Shown here piece by piece: positions 15,705 to 23,697 of a stretch of DNA of 42,236 bases (position 1 is its first letter; each line of letters begins with the position of its first letter). Origin of the DNA: an uncultured Rubrobacteraceae bacterium (lineage in GTDB: Bacteria > Actinomycetota > Rubrobacteria > Rubrobacterales > Rubrobacteraceae); contig CADCVH010000034.1 in the NCBI GenBank assembly GCA_902806085.1, forward strand, positions 1 to 42,236. Direction: 5' to 3'. The notes beneath the pieces are model-generated. The model did not search any database. It worked only from the letters and a program-made list of their open reading frames with translations, and had not been told where the DNA came from. A program made the translations under genes and the position numbers.

Positions 15705-17483
15705 GTGGCCGCGAAGCGTCAGCGGGTCGAGCACACCGAAGACTTCCAAGAGATATTGCCGCTTTGCTGGTGGCCCGAGCAGGTCGAGTACGAGCGCATA
15801 CGCCAGCCCGTGCTCTTCGGCGACTCAGTGGCTGAGCGCGCCCGAGAGACCGGCGTCTCGGAGTCGACGCTGCGGCGCCGGATAGGGCGCTTCGAGGCCG
15901 CGGGGATGGAGGGCCTGTTCGTCGCGGATTCGGCCCGCAAGCGGAGGCTTCCGCCCAACATGCGCAGGCTCATCGTGGACCTGAAGGCGGAGTACCCGCC
16001 CTTCAACCTCAACGAGATCACCAACGTGGTACGCGCGGCCTTCGGCCGCAAGCCCGACGTGCGCTCCGTGGGGCGCGTCCTCGACGAGGAAGCCAGACCC
16101 CTCAAACTGGCGAGGAATTACCCCCTCTACCGCGAGATGGACCCCGGCGAAGGGAGGGCGGCCGTAGTGGAGTTGCGCGTGGCGGGCTGGAGCGCGAAGG
16201 CCATAGCGGGCTACCTGGGCATCGGGCGCTCCACCGTCTACAAGGCCCTGAAGAGGTTCGAAGAGGAGGGCGCGGAGGGGCTCGCGGACGGACCCCGCGG
16301 GAGGCCCGCCGGGGTGAGGAAGGTGACCCTCGCCGCGATCGAGGAGGTCAGGAAGCTCGCGCAGAACCCGCAGATCGGCGCTTTCCGGGTACATGCTGCC
16401 TTGAAACAGAAGGGCTTCGACCTGAGCCGCACCACCTGCGGCAGGATACTCGCCCAGGTCCGCGAACTCTACGGCTACGACAAGCCAAAGAGTGGCGGCG
16501 GTGCCAGGAAGCCGATGCCGTTCGCCTCCGAGAGGCACCACGAATACTGGACCGCCGATGTCCGCCACCTGGACATGCTCGACGAAAGCCTGCTCGCCGA
16601 AGGCATGGTCTACGCCGTCGCGATACTGGAGAACCACAGCCGTGCGGTGCTCGCCAGCTCGCTGACCCGCCGCCAGGACCTGAACGCCTTCCTCTCCGTC
16701 CTCTACCGGGCAATACAGGAGTACGGCCCGCCCGAGGCGTTCGTCACCAACTCCGTCTCCGTCTTCCTTGCCAACCGCGCGCGGGCCATCTACCGGGCAT
16801 TGGGCATACGCAAAGTGGAGATAGAGAAGGGTCGGCCCTGGCAGAGTTATCTCGAAACCGCATGGAACGTCCAAAGGAGGATGGCCGACCACCACTTCGC
16901 GAAAGCCGGAAATTGGTCCGATTTACTCGTCGAGCACGACAGGTGGATGGCCGACTACAACGTACAGGAGCACCACGCCCACCGGCACCGCAGGGAAGGC
17001 AGGCGCTCGCCCTCCGAGGTGCTCTCCTGGGTGAAGATGCCGCGCTACCGGGAGGAGGACCTCGCGCGGGCGTTCTTCTCCGCCCGCCACACGCGCACCC
17101 TAGACGGCCTCGGCTACCTCGTCCTGCAGCGCTTCAGGCTCTACGCCGAGGAGGAACTCGCGGGAACGGAGGTCGCGGTGTGGGTGCAGGAGGACGGGCT
17201 CACCGTCGAGTACGGCGGGGAAGCCCTAGCCCGCTACGAGGTCGAGTGCCATCCGGCGGCTGGCGTGGGCGCAGTCGGCAGGCTGCGGAAGGTGAAGGGC
17301 CACACGCTGTTCGAAACCTCGGCCGCGCTTGCGGCCAAGCCGCTCAGGCTCTTCGATCTCGGCGAGGTCCTAGGCGAAGAGGGATGGATGAAGTTCCTCA
17401 AACTGGACGAGTACGCCCCCCGGCGGCATCGTCGGCCCGAGATGCTGCAGCAAACCCTGTTCCCGTACACGGAAGCCATCTAG
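15705..17483 (+). CDS. rve-domain transposase (IS481-like), second catalytic Asp replaced
   Basis: A 592-residue DDE transposase with two helix-turn-helix domains: ERARETGVSESTLRRRIGRFEAAGMEGL near 45-75 and AGYLGIGRSTVYKALKRFEEEGAEGL near 165-195. The integrase core follows. Asp285 in YWTADVRHLDM is the first catalytic residue and Glu384 in YLETAWNVQRRMADHHF the last. At position 349, 35 residues before Glu384, the usual VTDxG motif reads VTNSV, so the second Asp is Asn. A C-terminal beta-rich domain (TEVAVWVQEDGLTVEYGGEAL) resembles Mu-transposase C domains. GTG 15705 follows GGAGGGGGGA at 15691-15700. It is full length but possibly inactive. Confidence 0.9.
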   Translation: MAAKRQRVEHTEDFQEILPLCWWPEQVEYERIRQPVLFGDSVAERARETGVSESTLRRRIGRFEAAGMEGLFVADSARKRRLPPNMRRLIVDLKAEYPPFNLNEITNVVRAAFGRKPDVRSVGRVLDEEARPLKLARNYPLYREMDPGEGRAAVVELRVAGWSAKAIAGYLGIGRSTVYKALKRFEEEGAEGLADGPRGRPAGVRKVTLAAIEEVRKLAQNPQIGAFRVHAALKQKGFDLSRTTCGRILAQVRELYGYDKPKSGGGARKPMPFASERHHEYWTADVRHLDMLDESLLAEGMVYAVAILENHSRAVLASSLTRRQDLNAFLSVLYRAIQEYGPPEAFVTNSVSVFLANRARAIYRALGIRKVEIEKGRPWQSYLETAWNVQRRMADHHFAKAGNWSDLLVEHDRWMADYNVQEHHAHRHRREGRRSPSEVLSWVKMPRYREEDLARAFFSARHTRTLDGLGYLVLQRFRLYAEEELAGTEVAVWVQEDGLTVEYGGEALARYEVECHPAAGVGAVGRLRKVKGHTLFETSAALAAKPLRLFDLGEVLGEEGWMKFLKLDEYAPRRHRRPEMLQQTLFPYTEAI

Positions 17484-17511
17484 CAGGCCACCCTGGCGGA
17501 CATTTTCCCGT

Positions 17512-17551
17512 CAGCGTTGCGACAGCCATGCGTCCACGACTTTACGGGTCG
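17512..17551 (-). repeat. Right 40-bp inverted repeat of the rve-type element
   Basis: Perfect inverted copy of 14874-14913, 29 bp after the transposase stop. Confidence 0.85.
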
Positions 17552-17627
17552 ATCTGCGGGGGGGGAGGAACTTCTTTAGTCCCTTGCCCAGGTACAGCCG
17601 ATCGCCACCGCGGCAAGAAGCTGACGG

Positions 17628-18371
17628 CTACCTGAACATGTCCCTCTCGGGCGGCATGAGCAGGTCTTTGCCCGTACCGCTCCCCCCTTCGTAGGCGTAG
17701 CCGCGCACGATGGCGAGGGGAACGGCGTCGGTCTTGCCCATCACTAGCTCTGCTGCTGCTGCGATTTCATCGGCGACGGCAAGCACGCTCGCCTCCATCG
17801 GGTAGCCGTGCGGGTCGTTCTGGCCGCGGTAGTCGGCCAGCGGATCCATGCCCGAGACGCCGATGGCGATGTCGGTTATGCCGAAGCGCCACGCCCGCCC
17901 GAAGGAGTCCGAGACGACGACCGGCACCTCCACGCCAAGCCGCCCGGCCAGGGCCCCGCGCAGCCTCGCCGCGCTCCCGTCCGGGTCCACGGGGAGCAGG
18001 CAGACGGTGTCCTCTCCCGGGACGTTCGAGGCGTCCACCCCGGCGTTGGCGCAGACGAAGCCGTGGTGGGTCTCGGAGATGACGACGCCGCGGTCCATGC
18101 GTACGACGCGCCGGCTCTCGCGCAGGACGACCTCGATCTGGCGCGGGTCCTTGCCCCACCGGGTCGCGTACCCCTTCGCCAGCGCGGAGGGCTCCACGGT
18201 TCGCAGGTCGACGAGCCGGCCCTCGGCCTTGCTCATTACCTTGTGCGTCACCACGAGCACGTCGCTGGGGCGCAAAGTGCCCCCGACGGCCTCCGCGATC
18301 AGCGCGTCCAGATCGTCCCCCGGGCGGACCTCGGGGAAGCCCTCGACGGGTATCAGCTCGATCCCCTTCAC
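17628..18371 (-). CDS. cofE: Coenzyme F420-0:L-glutamate ligase CofE
   Basis: A 247-residue enzyme adding glutamates to F420-0 (GTP-dependent) to form F420 with a gamma-glutamyl tail. Family motifs are VVTHKVMSKAEGRLVDL, ESRRVVRMDRGVVISETHHGFVCANAGVDASNVPGEDTVCLLPVDPDGSA (residues ~85-135) and VVVSDSFGRAWRFGITDIAIGVSGM, with the GTP/metal-site acidic residues in place. It is a stand-alone CofE, without the nitroreductase-like C-terminal domain fused in mycobacterial FbiB. The GTG start overlaps the cofC stop as GTGA, so translation is coupled. It is the last gene of the operon. Confidence 0.95.
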   Translation of the reverse strand: MKGIELIPVEGFPEVRPGDDLDALIAEAVGGTLRPSDVLVVTHKVMSKAEGRLVDLRTVEPSALAKGYATRWGKDPRQIEVVLRESRRVVRMDRGVVISETHHGFVCANAGVDASNVPGEDTVCLLPVDPDGSAARLRGALAGRLGVEVPVVVSDSFGRAWRFGITDIAIGVSGMDPLADYRGQNDPHGYPMEASVLAVADEIAAAAELVMGKTDAVPLAIVRGYAYEGGSGTGKDLLMPPERDMFR

Positions 18372-18985
18372 GGCCGTCCGGCCCCCTCTCCCCTGTACTT
18401 CGCCAGGTCCCCCGCCGTGTCCAGGTCGAAGGAGAGGTGCCCGTTCTCGCAGACCCGCGTTTCCGCGTCGCGTTCGCGGGCGGCCCGGAGGTGCGCCTCG
18501 AAGCTGTCCGGTCCGAAGAGGAAGGGCAGGGCGTCCGGCGGCCTGAGAAGCAGGGCGTTCGTTCCGGAGCGGGCGCCGTCCGGCGAGATCACGACCGGCG
18601 CCCCGTCGGCCGCCTCGGCGAGCACGGCCCGGACGTCTTTGGCCTCGATGAGGGGCAGGTCGGCCGGGAGGACGAGCAGGGCCGCGGCCCCGCTCTGCGC
18701 CGCCCAGGTTCGTCCCTCCTCCAGGGCCGGGTTCAGGCCCCGGCTCTTCTGCGCGAGCGGGGTGGCCTCGCGCTTGAGGGCCTCGTCGAGCACTATCGGG
18801 TCCGGGCTGACCACGCCTACCGCGTCCACCCCGGCCTCCAGCGCCCGCGAGACGACGCGGCCCATCATGTAGAGGGTCAGGCCGGCGCGGGCGGCGGGGT
18901 CGAGCACCGGGGCCAGGCGGCTCTTGGTGCCGCGCAGGTCCTTTACCGGCACGACCGCGTAAACGCTTCCACCTGCGCCCGTCAC
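18368..18985 (-). CDS. cofC: 2-phospho-L-lactate guanylyltransferase CofC
   Basis: A 205-residue nucleotidyltransferase that activates 2-phospholactate (or phosphoenolpyruvate) with GTP for F420 synthesis. It has the N-terminal VYAVVPVKDLRGTKSRLAPVL nucleotide-binding loop, LVLPADLPLIEAKDV with the metal-binding Asp pair, and PDGARSGTNALLLRPP, all standard for CofC/FbiD. GTG 18985 overlaps the cofD stop (GTGA), and its own stop overlaps cofE (GTGA). Length agrees with the family (about 200-215). Confidence 0.95.
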   Translation of the reverse strand: MTGAGGSVYAVVPVKDLRGTKSRLAPVLDPAARAGLTLYMMGRVVSRALEAGVDAVGVVSPDPIVLDEALKREATPLAQKSRGLNPALEEGRTWAAQSGAAALLVLPADLPLIEAKDVRAVLAEAADGAPVVISPDGARSGTNALLLRPPDALPFLFGPDSFEAHLRAARERDAETRVCENGHLSFDLDTAGDLAKYRGEGAGRP

Positions 18986-19920
18986 GCCCCCAGCCCGGCG
19001 CCGAACTCCAGGACCTCCCGCGCGAGCCGCCCGCGGTCCGGCCGGTCGCGCATCACGGCGTCCGTCGCGAGGACACGCATCCCGAGACGCTCGATGTCCT
19101 CCCCCTCGTCCTCGTCGGCCCGGTCCACGACCATCCCGTCGAGAAGTCCCTCGTACATGGCGGCGACGCCCGTGGAAGAGACCGCGTGGCCCAGAGAAGA
19201 AAGCATCCTGTCCGCCGGGCCCTTCAAGGCCTTGCCGCCCACGATCGGGCTGACGGCAACCTTGGGAGCCGGGGCCGCGGCGAGTGCCCCGCGCATCCCC
19301 GGTAACGACAGGATGGGGCCGAGGCTCACCACCGGGTTGGACGGGCAGAACACGATGACGTCGGCCCCCGAGACGGCTTCCAGAACGGCCTCGGTGGGCC
19401 TGGCGTCCTCTATCCCCTTGAGGTCCACGCCGAGGACCTCGTCGCCCTGGCGCCGGCGCACGAAGTATTCCTGGAACTCCAGCAGGCCAGCCGGCGTCTT
19501 GAGCAACGTGGAGACCTTCTCGTCGCACATCGGGAGGATCCGGCCCGGTACGCCGAGGGCGCGCGACAATTCGGCCGTTACCCCGGTCAACGTCTCTCCC
19601 GCGCCGAGCTTTTGGGTCCTCAGGACGTGGGTCGCGAGGTCCCTGTCCCCGAGCTTGAACCAGGTGTTCTCGCCGTAGCCGGAGAGCATGCCGAGAAACG
19701 CGAAGGACTCGTTCACGAGGCCCCAGCCGGTCTCTGGGTTGGCGACGCCGGCGAGGGTGTACATAACGGTGTCGAGGTCCGGGCACACGCGCAGGCCCCA
19801 GGGGTCGAAGTCGTCGGCGGTGTTCACGACGACCGAGAGGTCGCCGGGGGCGAGCGCGTCCTGCAGGCCGACCGAGAGCTTGGCCCCGCCGACCCCGCCC
19901 GCCAGCGCGCAGACCTTCAC
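18982..19920 (-). CDS. cofD: 2-phospho-L-lactate transferase CofD
   Basis: A 312-residue enzyme that transfers the phospholactate (or phosphoenolpyruvate) group from the GDP-activated donor made by CofC to the deazaflavin Fo, giving F420-0. Motifs: ALAGGVGGAKLSVGL at residues 5-19, VVVNTADDFDPWGLRVCPDLDTVMYTLAG (binds Fo and Mg) and VSPIVGGKALKGPADRML. GTG 19920 overlaps the upstream Nudix stop as GTGA, and its stop overlaps cofC the same way. Fo synthase genes are not in the window. Confidence 0.96.
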   Translation of the reverse strand: MKVCALAGGVGGAKLSVGLQDALAPGDLSVVVNTADDFDPWGLRVCPDLDTVMYTLAGVANPETGWGLVNESFAFLGMLSGYGENTWFKLGDRDLATHVLRTQKLGAGETLTGVTAELSRALGVPGRILPMCDEKVSTLLKTPAGLLEFQEYFVRRRQGDEVLGVDLKGIEDARPTEAVLEAVSGADVIVFCPSNPVVSLGPILSLPGMRGALAAAPAPKVAVSPIVGGKALKGPADRMLSSLGHAVSSTGVAAMYEGLLDGMVVDRADEDEGEDIERLGMRVLATDAVMRDRPDRGRLAREVLEFGAGLGA

Positions 19921-20480
19921 GCCGGGCTTCTATCTGCCAGCCCCGCGGCGTACCCGAGGAGGGCGAGCTGGCTGAGGGCGTCGCGCATCCTGCCGTCACG
20001 CGCCATCGCGAGCGCCTCATCGAGCGGCACGCGGCGCACGCCCAGGACTTCGGTGCCCTCAGGCTGCCTCTCGCCCGCGACCAGCCCGGTCGCCAGAAAC
20101 CAGACCGCCCGCTCGTCGGCGACGGAGTTCGAGAGGTCCGCCTCGCCGAGCTTCTCCCAGCGGTCCGCCTCGAAGCCCGTCTCCTCCTTGAGCTCGCGCC
20201 GGGCGGCTTGCAGGGGGTCTTCGTGCTCCGGGCAGCCGCCTTCCGGTATCTCCCAGGAGTACCGTTCGAGCGGGTAGCGGTACTGGCCGACGAGGTAGAC
20301 GTGGTCGTCCTCGACGGGCAGGACGCCGACGGCGGTGTTCTTGTAGTGGACGACGCCGTAGATGCCGGGGTCGCCGTCGGGGCGGACGACCTCGTCCTCG
20401 CGGACGGAGATCCAGTCGTTCTCGTAAACGGGCCTCGACCCTAGCACGCGCCAGGGGTTGGCCGTCTCGTCCGGGCTCAC
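19917..20480 (-). CDS. Nudix hydrolase, ADP-ribose-pyrophosphatase type
   Basis: A 187-residue Nudix protein, first gene of the F420 operon. It has the ADPRase-type N-terminus (GSRPVYENDWISVREDEVVRPDG), VGQYRYPLERYSWEIPEGG and a Nudix box in EHEDPLQAARRELKEETGFEA. The QYRYP...EIPEG pattern is typical of ADP-ribose and related nucleotide-sugar pyrophosphatases. GTG 20480 has GGAGG upstream. The GTGA overlap with cofD implies a fixed stoichiometry with the F420 enzymes. A role in cleaning up a nucleotide by-product or precursor of that pathway is an inference. Confidence 0.92.
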   Translation of the reverse strand: MSPDETANPWRVLGSRPVYENDWISVREDEVVRPDGDPGIYGVVHYKNTAVGVLPVEDDHVYLVGQYRYPLERYSWEIPEGGCPEHEDPLQAARRELKEETGFEADRWEKLGEADLSNSVADERAVWFLATGLVAGERQPEGTEVLGVRRVPLDEALAMARDGRMRDALSQLALLGYAAGLADRSPA

Positions 20481-20550
20481 GCCGCCTCCGGGCGCGTGGT
20501 CTCGATCTGTCGCTGGAGCATTGCCCTCCGTGCTCTGGTGCGTTCCGGGT

Positions 20551-20566
20551 TGCTATCTTAGCATCG
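20551..20566. promoter_or_regulatory. Palindromic TGCTATCTTAGCATCG motif, copy 1
   Basis: TGCTA-tct-TAGCA is an inverted repeat. On the minus strand it supplies TAAGAT as a -10 about 75 bases before the Nudix-cofDCE operon. The same 16 bases recur at 21172-21187. It overlaps the stop codon region (20558-20560) of the restored GNAT gene. Confidence 0.45.
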
Positions 20567-21125
20567 CCCGTGCTCGGGTCCGCGCAACTCGTAACCGTAC
20601 TCGTCGCTGGGCGCGCCCTTGAAGTGGTCAGCGTTTCCGCGGAGGAAGACGCGCCCGAAACCCAGGGACTCGACGAGCGCCATGGACGCGGCGTTGCGGG
20701 TGTCTATCTCGACCACGACCGCCGAAACCCCCGAACAGGTGCGCGAGCACGCGTTCGCAGCCCTCCGCGGCGAAGCCCCTCCGCCTGTACGGGACGAATA
20801 CGGCGTAGGCGATCGCGGCGGTCCGGTTCCCGTGGACCGTCGCCTCCAGGGTGCCCACGTACCCGCCGGTGGCGCGTTCGCGCGCCGCCCAGTTCAGCCA
20901 CGCCTCGCTCCCGTCAGGCGAGCGTCGCGCGGACAGACTCAGGTAGCGGTCTTCCAGCGCCCGCCGGGTGGCGGGAGGATCTTGCGGGACAAAGTCGTAC
21001 AGCCGGCGGTTCAGCAGGGGTCCGTAGAGCCCGGCGGCGTGGGCCACGGTGAGGGGCTCCAGGAGCAGCCGCCGCGTCTCTAGCACCCTCTCCGGGGCGA
21101 CCGGGCGAATCTCATCGCAAGGCAT
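20558..21125 (-). pseudogene. GNAT-family N-acetyltransferase, single-base frameshift
   Basis: The frame from ATG 21125 reads LETRRLLLEPLTVAHAAGLYGPL and ends, at the acetyl-CoA site, with YAVFVPYRRRGFAAEGCERVLAHLF (RimJ/RimL-type GNAT). After that it becomes nonsense. Dropping one base from the CCCCC run at 20728-20732 restores GVSAVVVEIDTRNAASMALVESLGFGRVFL, the typical GNAT C-terminus, down to TAA at 20558-20560. The restored protein would be about 188 residues. It is either a real inactivation or a homopolymer sequencing error. Confidence 0.85.
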
Positions 21126-21171
21126 CGGGGCCTCACGTCGGGATCGGGTCCAAACCGGCTTCTGCCGCGCC

Positions 21172-21187
21172 TGCTATCTTAGCATCG
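21172..21187. promoter_or_regulatory. Palindromic TGCTATCTTAGCATCG motif, copy 2, in a divergent gap
   Basis: Same 16 bases as 20551-20566. It lies between the GNAT gene (minus, starts 21125) and the methyltransferase gene (plus, starts 21226), and provides TATCTT on the plus strand and TAAGAT on the minus strand, so it could be a two-way -10 or an operator. Confidence 0.45.
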
Positions 21188-21225
21188 GGCTGTTTTGGGC
21201 AGCGAAGACGGGACCGGAGGCGGGA

Positions 21226-22020
21226 GTGTCGTACGACGACCCGGGTTACGTGTCGGAGCAATACCGCAACGCGTCGAACCTGGACGCGCGGGTGGCCCTG
21301 CACGAGCGCTTCAGCACGAACAGGCGTCCCTGGCAGCGGTGGGTCTTCGACGCGTTCGACCTGCCCGGCGGGGCTCGGATACCGGAGGTAGGCTGCGGCC
21401 CCGGCAACCTCTGGGCCGAGAACCTGGACCGTATGCCGGAAGGGTGGAACGTGACCCTCACCGACGCCTCCCAGGGCATGATCCGGGAGGCCAGGGACCG
21501 CCTCCCCGACGACGGGCGCTTCCGGGTTGCCGACGCCCAGAAGTTGCCGTTCGAGGCCGGCGCCTTCGACGCCGTCGTCGCCAACCACGACCTCTACCAC
21601 GTGCCCGACAGGGGGCGCGCCATCTCCGGGATGTCGCGGGTGCTCGGCCCCGCAGGCGTCCTGTACGCCGCGACCAACGGCCGGGACCACGACCGCGAGA
21701 TGGGCCCGATGCTGCGCGTCCTCTTCCCCGCCTGTCCTGACGACGACTACCCCCAGGCCCGCGTCGGTTTCAGCCTGGAGAACGGGGAGGAGCAGCTCTC
21801 GCGGTTGTTCGGCGATGCCCGCCTTCTCAGGCGGGAGGACTCGCTCTTCGTCGCCGAGGTGGGCCCGCTCCCGGACTACCTTGTGTCGGGCCCGGCGGCG
21901 CACGACGCGGGGCGCGCCGGGGAGGTTCCCGCGCTCGCCGGGCTGCTGGAACGGGAGCTGGCGGCGCGCGGGGGCATCCACGTCACGAATGACACCGGCA
22001 TGTTCGTGGCCCGCAAGTGA
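21226..22020 (+). CDS. Class I SAM-dependent methyltransferase
   Basis: A 264-residue methyltransferase. SAM motif I is IPEVGCGPGNLW near residues 48-59; motif II/III regions are VTLTDASQGMIREAR and FRVADAQKLPFEAGAFDAVVANHDLYHVPD. It belongs to the Methyltransf_11/25 group that acts on small molecules; the acceptor is unknown. GTG 21226 follows GGAGG at 21216-21220. The stop overlaps the next start as GTGA, so it is co-translated with the lipoate ligase-like gene. Confidence 0.9.
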   Translation: MSYDDPGYVSEQYRNASNLDARVALHERFSTNRRPWQRWVFDAFDLPGGARIPEVGCGPGNLWAENLDRMPEGWNVTLTDASQGMIREARDRLPDDGRFRVADAQKLPFEAGAFDAVVANHDLYHVPDRGRAISGMSRVLGPAGVLYAATNGRDHDREMGPMLRVLFPACPDDDYPQARVGFSLENGEEQLSRLFGDARLLRREDSLFVAEVGPLPDYLVSGPAAHDAGRAGEVPALAGLLERELAARGGIHVTNDTGMFVARK

Positions 22021-22775
22021 CGGTGGAGATCCTGGTGGCCGGCCCTCTCGACAACCCCGAGGACGGCTTCGGCCTGCAGCAAGCGATTTTGGAGGAGGTG
22101 GCTTCGGGGGAGCGGGTCCCCACCGCCCTGATCTGGTCCTCCTCCCCCTACGTCGGCGCGACCCGCCCGGAGACGAGGCTGGAAGGCTTCGCGGGGGCCG
22201 CGGAATCGGTCGAGGATCTGGGCTTCCCGGTCCTGGTGCGAAACTCCGGCGGCGGGGCGGTCGCGGCGAACCGGGGCTCGCTCTCTTTCTCCCTCACGAT
22301 GCCCGTGCGGGACCTGCGCCACGGCCTCTACGAGCGCTACGCGCAGGGCGTCGAGCTCGTGGCCTCGGCGTTGCGCAAGCTCGGGGTGGAGGCCGAGGGC
22401 GGAGGAGTCGAGGGCGAGTTCTGCCCGGGGGCGTACTCGGTAAGGTCGGGCGGGGAGCGCGGCGTCAAGCACGCCGGGTTGGCCCAGAGGGTGACGCGGC
22501 GGGCGGCGCGCCTCGAGGCGCTGGTGCTGGTGGAGGATACTGCCCCCGTCCGGGAGGCGCTCGCGCGCTTCTACGGCGGCCTCGGGCTCCCGTTTCGCCC
22601 CTCGGGCGTGGCCGACCTGCCGGCCGGTCTGCCCGAGGTGGTGGCCGCCCTCTCGGAGGAGGTGGTCGGGCGGTACGGGGGCCGGAGGGGCAGCGTGGAC
22701 GGGGAAGTGTTGGAAAAAGCGCGCGCCCTGCGGGAAAAGTGGCGTTTTATCCCGGGAACCGGGTCCTCGCTGTGA
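22017..22775 (+). CDS. Lipoate-protein ligase/octanoyltransferase-like protein
   Basis: A 252-residue protein of the BPL/LplA/LipB fold. It shows ALIWSSSPYVGATRPETRLEG, then the lipoyl-binding-site motif VRNSGGGAVAANRGSLSFSLTMP (R-x-S-G-G-G-A-V), and EGEFCPGAYSVRSGGERGVKHAGLAQRVTRRAARLEALVLVE, matching the RxGGx...KxxGxAQ pattern with the catalytic-site Lys. Such proteins attach lipoate or octanoate to lipoyl domains, but actinobacterial members of this subgroup are little studied. GTG 22017 overlaps the methyltransferase stop (GTGA). Confidence 0.85.
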   Translation: MTVEILVAGPLDNPEDGFGLQQAILEEVASGERVPTALIWSSSPYVGATRPETRLEGFAGAAESVEDLGFPVLVRNSGGGAVAANRGSLSFSLTMPVRDLRHGLYERYAQGVELVASALRKLGVEAEGGGVEGEFCPGAYSVRSGGERGVKHAGLAQRVTRRAARLEALVLVEDTAPVREALARFYGGLGLPFRPSGVADLPAGLPEVVAALSEEVVGRYGGRRGSVDGEVLEKARALREKWRFIPGTGSSL

Positions 22776-22777
22776 GG

Positions 22778-22790
22778 TAGAGTAGGCGCC
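22778..22790 (+). promoter_or_regulatory. Possible leaderless promoter of the marC gene
   Basis: TAGAGT at 22778-22783 ends seven bases before GTG 22791, and no ribosome binding site fits. This spacing would place the transcript start at or next to the start codon. Confidence 0.4.
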
Positions 22791-23408
22791 GTGCCGGAGC
22801 TCGTGTTCAACTCGTTCGTGACGTTGCTGGTGGTCGTCGACCCTTTGGGGCTCGCGCCGATCTTCGCGGCGCTTACCCGCGGCTACCCGGCAAAGCGCAA
22901 GCGCGAGACGGCCATCAGGGGGACCGTGCTCGGGACCGTGATCCTGCTCATCTTCGCCCTAATAGGCGACGTGCTGCTCGAAGCGCTCGGCATCGGCATC
23001 CCCGCCTTCAGGATAGCGGGCGGCATCCTCCTCTTCTTTCTCTCGCTCGACATGGTCTTCGCGAGCCCGGCCGGGCTCCGCTCGCGGACGGTGCGCGAGC
23101 AGGAGGAGGACGACTACGTTCAGGACGTCTCGGTCTTCCCGCTCGCCATCCCGCTGGTCGCCGGCCCCGGCGCGATAACGACGGTCCTCCTCTACACGGG
23201 CGAGAGGAGCCCGGCGGAACTCGGGATCTTCGTCGCCGTCCTCCTCTTCGTCCTGCTCCTCACGCTCTTCTCCCTGCTGCTTGCGCCCCGCATCATGGCC
23301 CTCTTCGGCGAGACCGGGGCCAACGTCCTCTCCCGCGTGCTCGGCGTGCTCCTCGCCGCCCTCGCCGTCCAGTTCGTCCTTGACGGTCTCCAGTCTAGCC
23401 TCGCATAG
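22791..23408 (+). CDS. MarC-family integral membrane protein
   Basis: A 205-residue UPF0056/MarC protein with six hydrophobic helices. Landmarks are LLVVVDPLGLAPIFAALTRGY at the N-terminus, AFRIAGGILLFFLSLDMVFA, and FPLAIPLVAGPGAITTVLLY, all typical of the family. The function is unsettled (once linked to multiple antibiotic resistance, later disputed). GTG 22791 is preceded only by a -10-like hexamer. The stop TAG (23406-23408) is the first three bases of a TAGGTTTTGAGG repeat. Confidence 0.92.
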   Translation: MPELVFNSFVTLLVVVDPLGLAPIFAALTRGYPAKRKRETAIRGTVLGTVILLIFALIGDVLLEALGIGIPAFRIAGGILLFFLSLDMVFASPAGLRSRTVREQEEDDYVQDVSVFPLAIPLVAGPGAITTVLLYTGERSPAELGIFVAVLLFVLLLTLFSLLLAPRIMALFGETGANVLSRVLGVLLAALAVQFVLDGLQSSLA

Positions 23409-23424
23409 GTTTTGAGGTTCTAGG
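23406..23424 (+). repeat. G/T-rich repeat, arm at the marC stop codon
   Basis: TAGGTTTTGAGGTTCTAGG; the first TAG is the marC stop. Same word family as 23529-23586, 25954-25973, 26058-26090, 36407-36442 and 36573-36600. Confidence 0.75.
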
Positions 23425-23528
23425 TCGCCTCCTTCGGAGGCTTTCAGGCATTACAGTGGCTTTCATAAACTTTGAGAGGCTTGCTGGACGGGAGGAAGAT
23501 CTGCCAGGTCGAGGTACTCGGAGGCGCA

Positions 23529-23586
23529 AGGCTTTGAGGTTCAAGGTTCCAGGTTTTAGGTTTTGAGGTTTTAGGTTTTGAGGTTA
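23529..23586 (+). repeat. G/T-rich repeat block with 15-bp tandem units
   Basis: Begins AAGGCTTTGAGG and contains two tandem copies of the 15-mer GGTTTTAGGTTTTGA. The inverted arm CCTCAAAACCTCGAACCTC lies at 23698-23725. Confidence 0.75.
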
Positions 23587-23697
23587 TTGCTGAGGCCTGT
23601 GGCCCGAAGCCGGGACCCTCGAGGGCATCCTTTCCGCAAGCCGCTGTGGGGGTGTGCGTCTGGGGCCGGCTTCTCCTGGGACGGCTTCTCCTGGCGC

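Larger units (their letters stand above)
14874..17551 (+). mobile_element. rve/DDE (IS481-like) insertion unit enclosing a Clp-N gene
   Basis: Perfect 40-bp inverted repeats at 14874-14913 and 17512-17551 bound a 2.68-kb unit. The transposase stop (17483) lies 29 bp before the right repeat, as expected for an insertion sequence. The left repeat is 91 bp before a gene for a stand-alone Clp-N protein, which is in turn 145 bp before the transposase, all in one direction. Either the Clp-N gene is a passenger, or the left repeat is from a second copy and the unit is composite. No clear target duplication is visible. Confidence 0.65.

Noticed and set aside
23529-23586. Telomere-like repeat or chromosome end
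   Set aside because: The G/T-rich units resemble telomeric repeats in composition, but the block is short, internal, irregular and has inverted partners.
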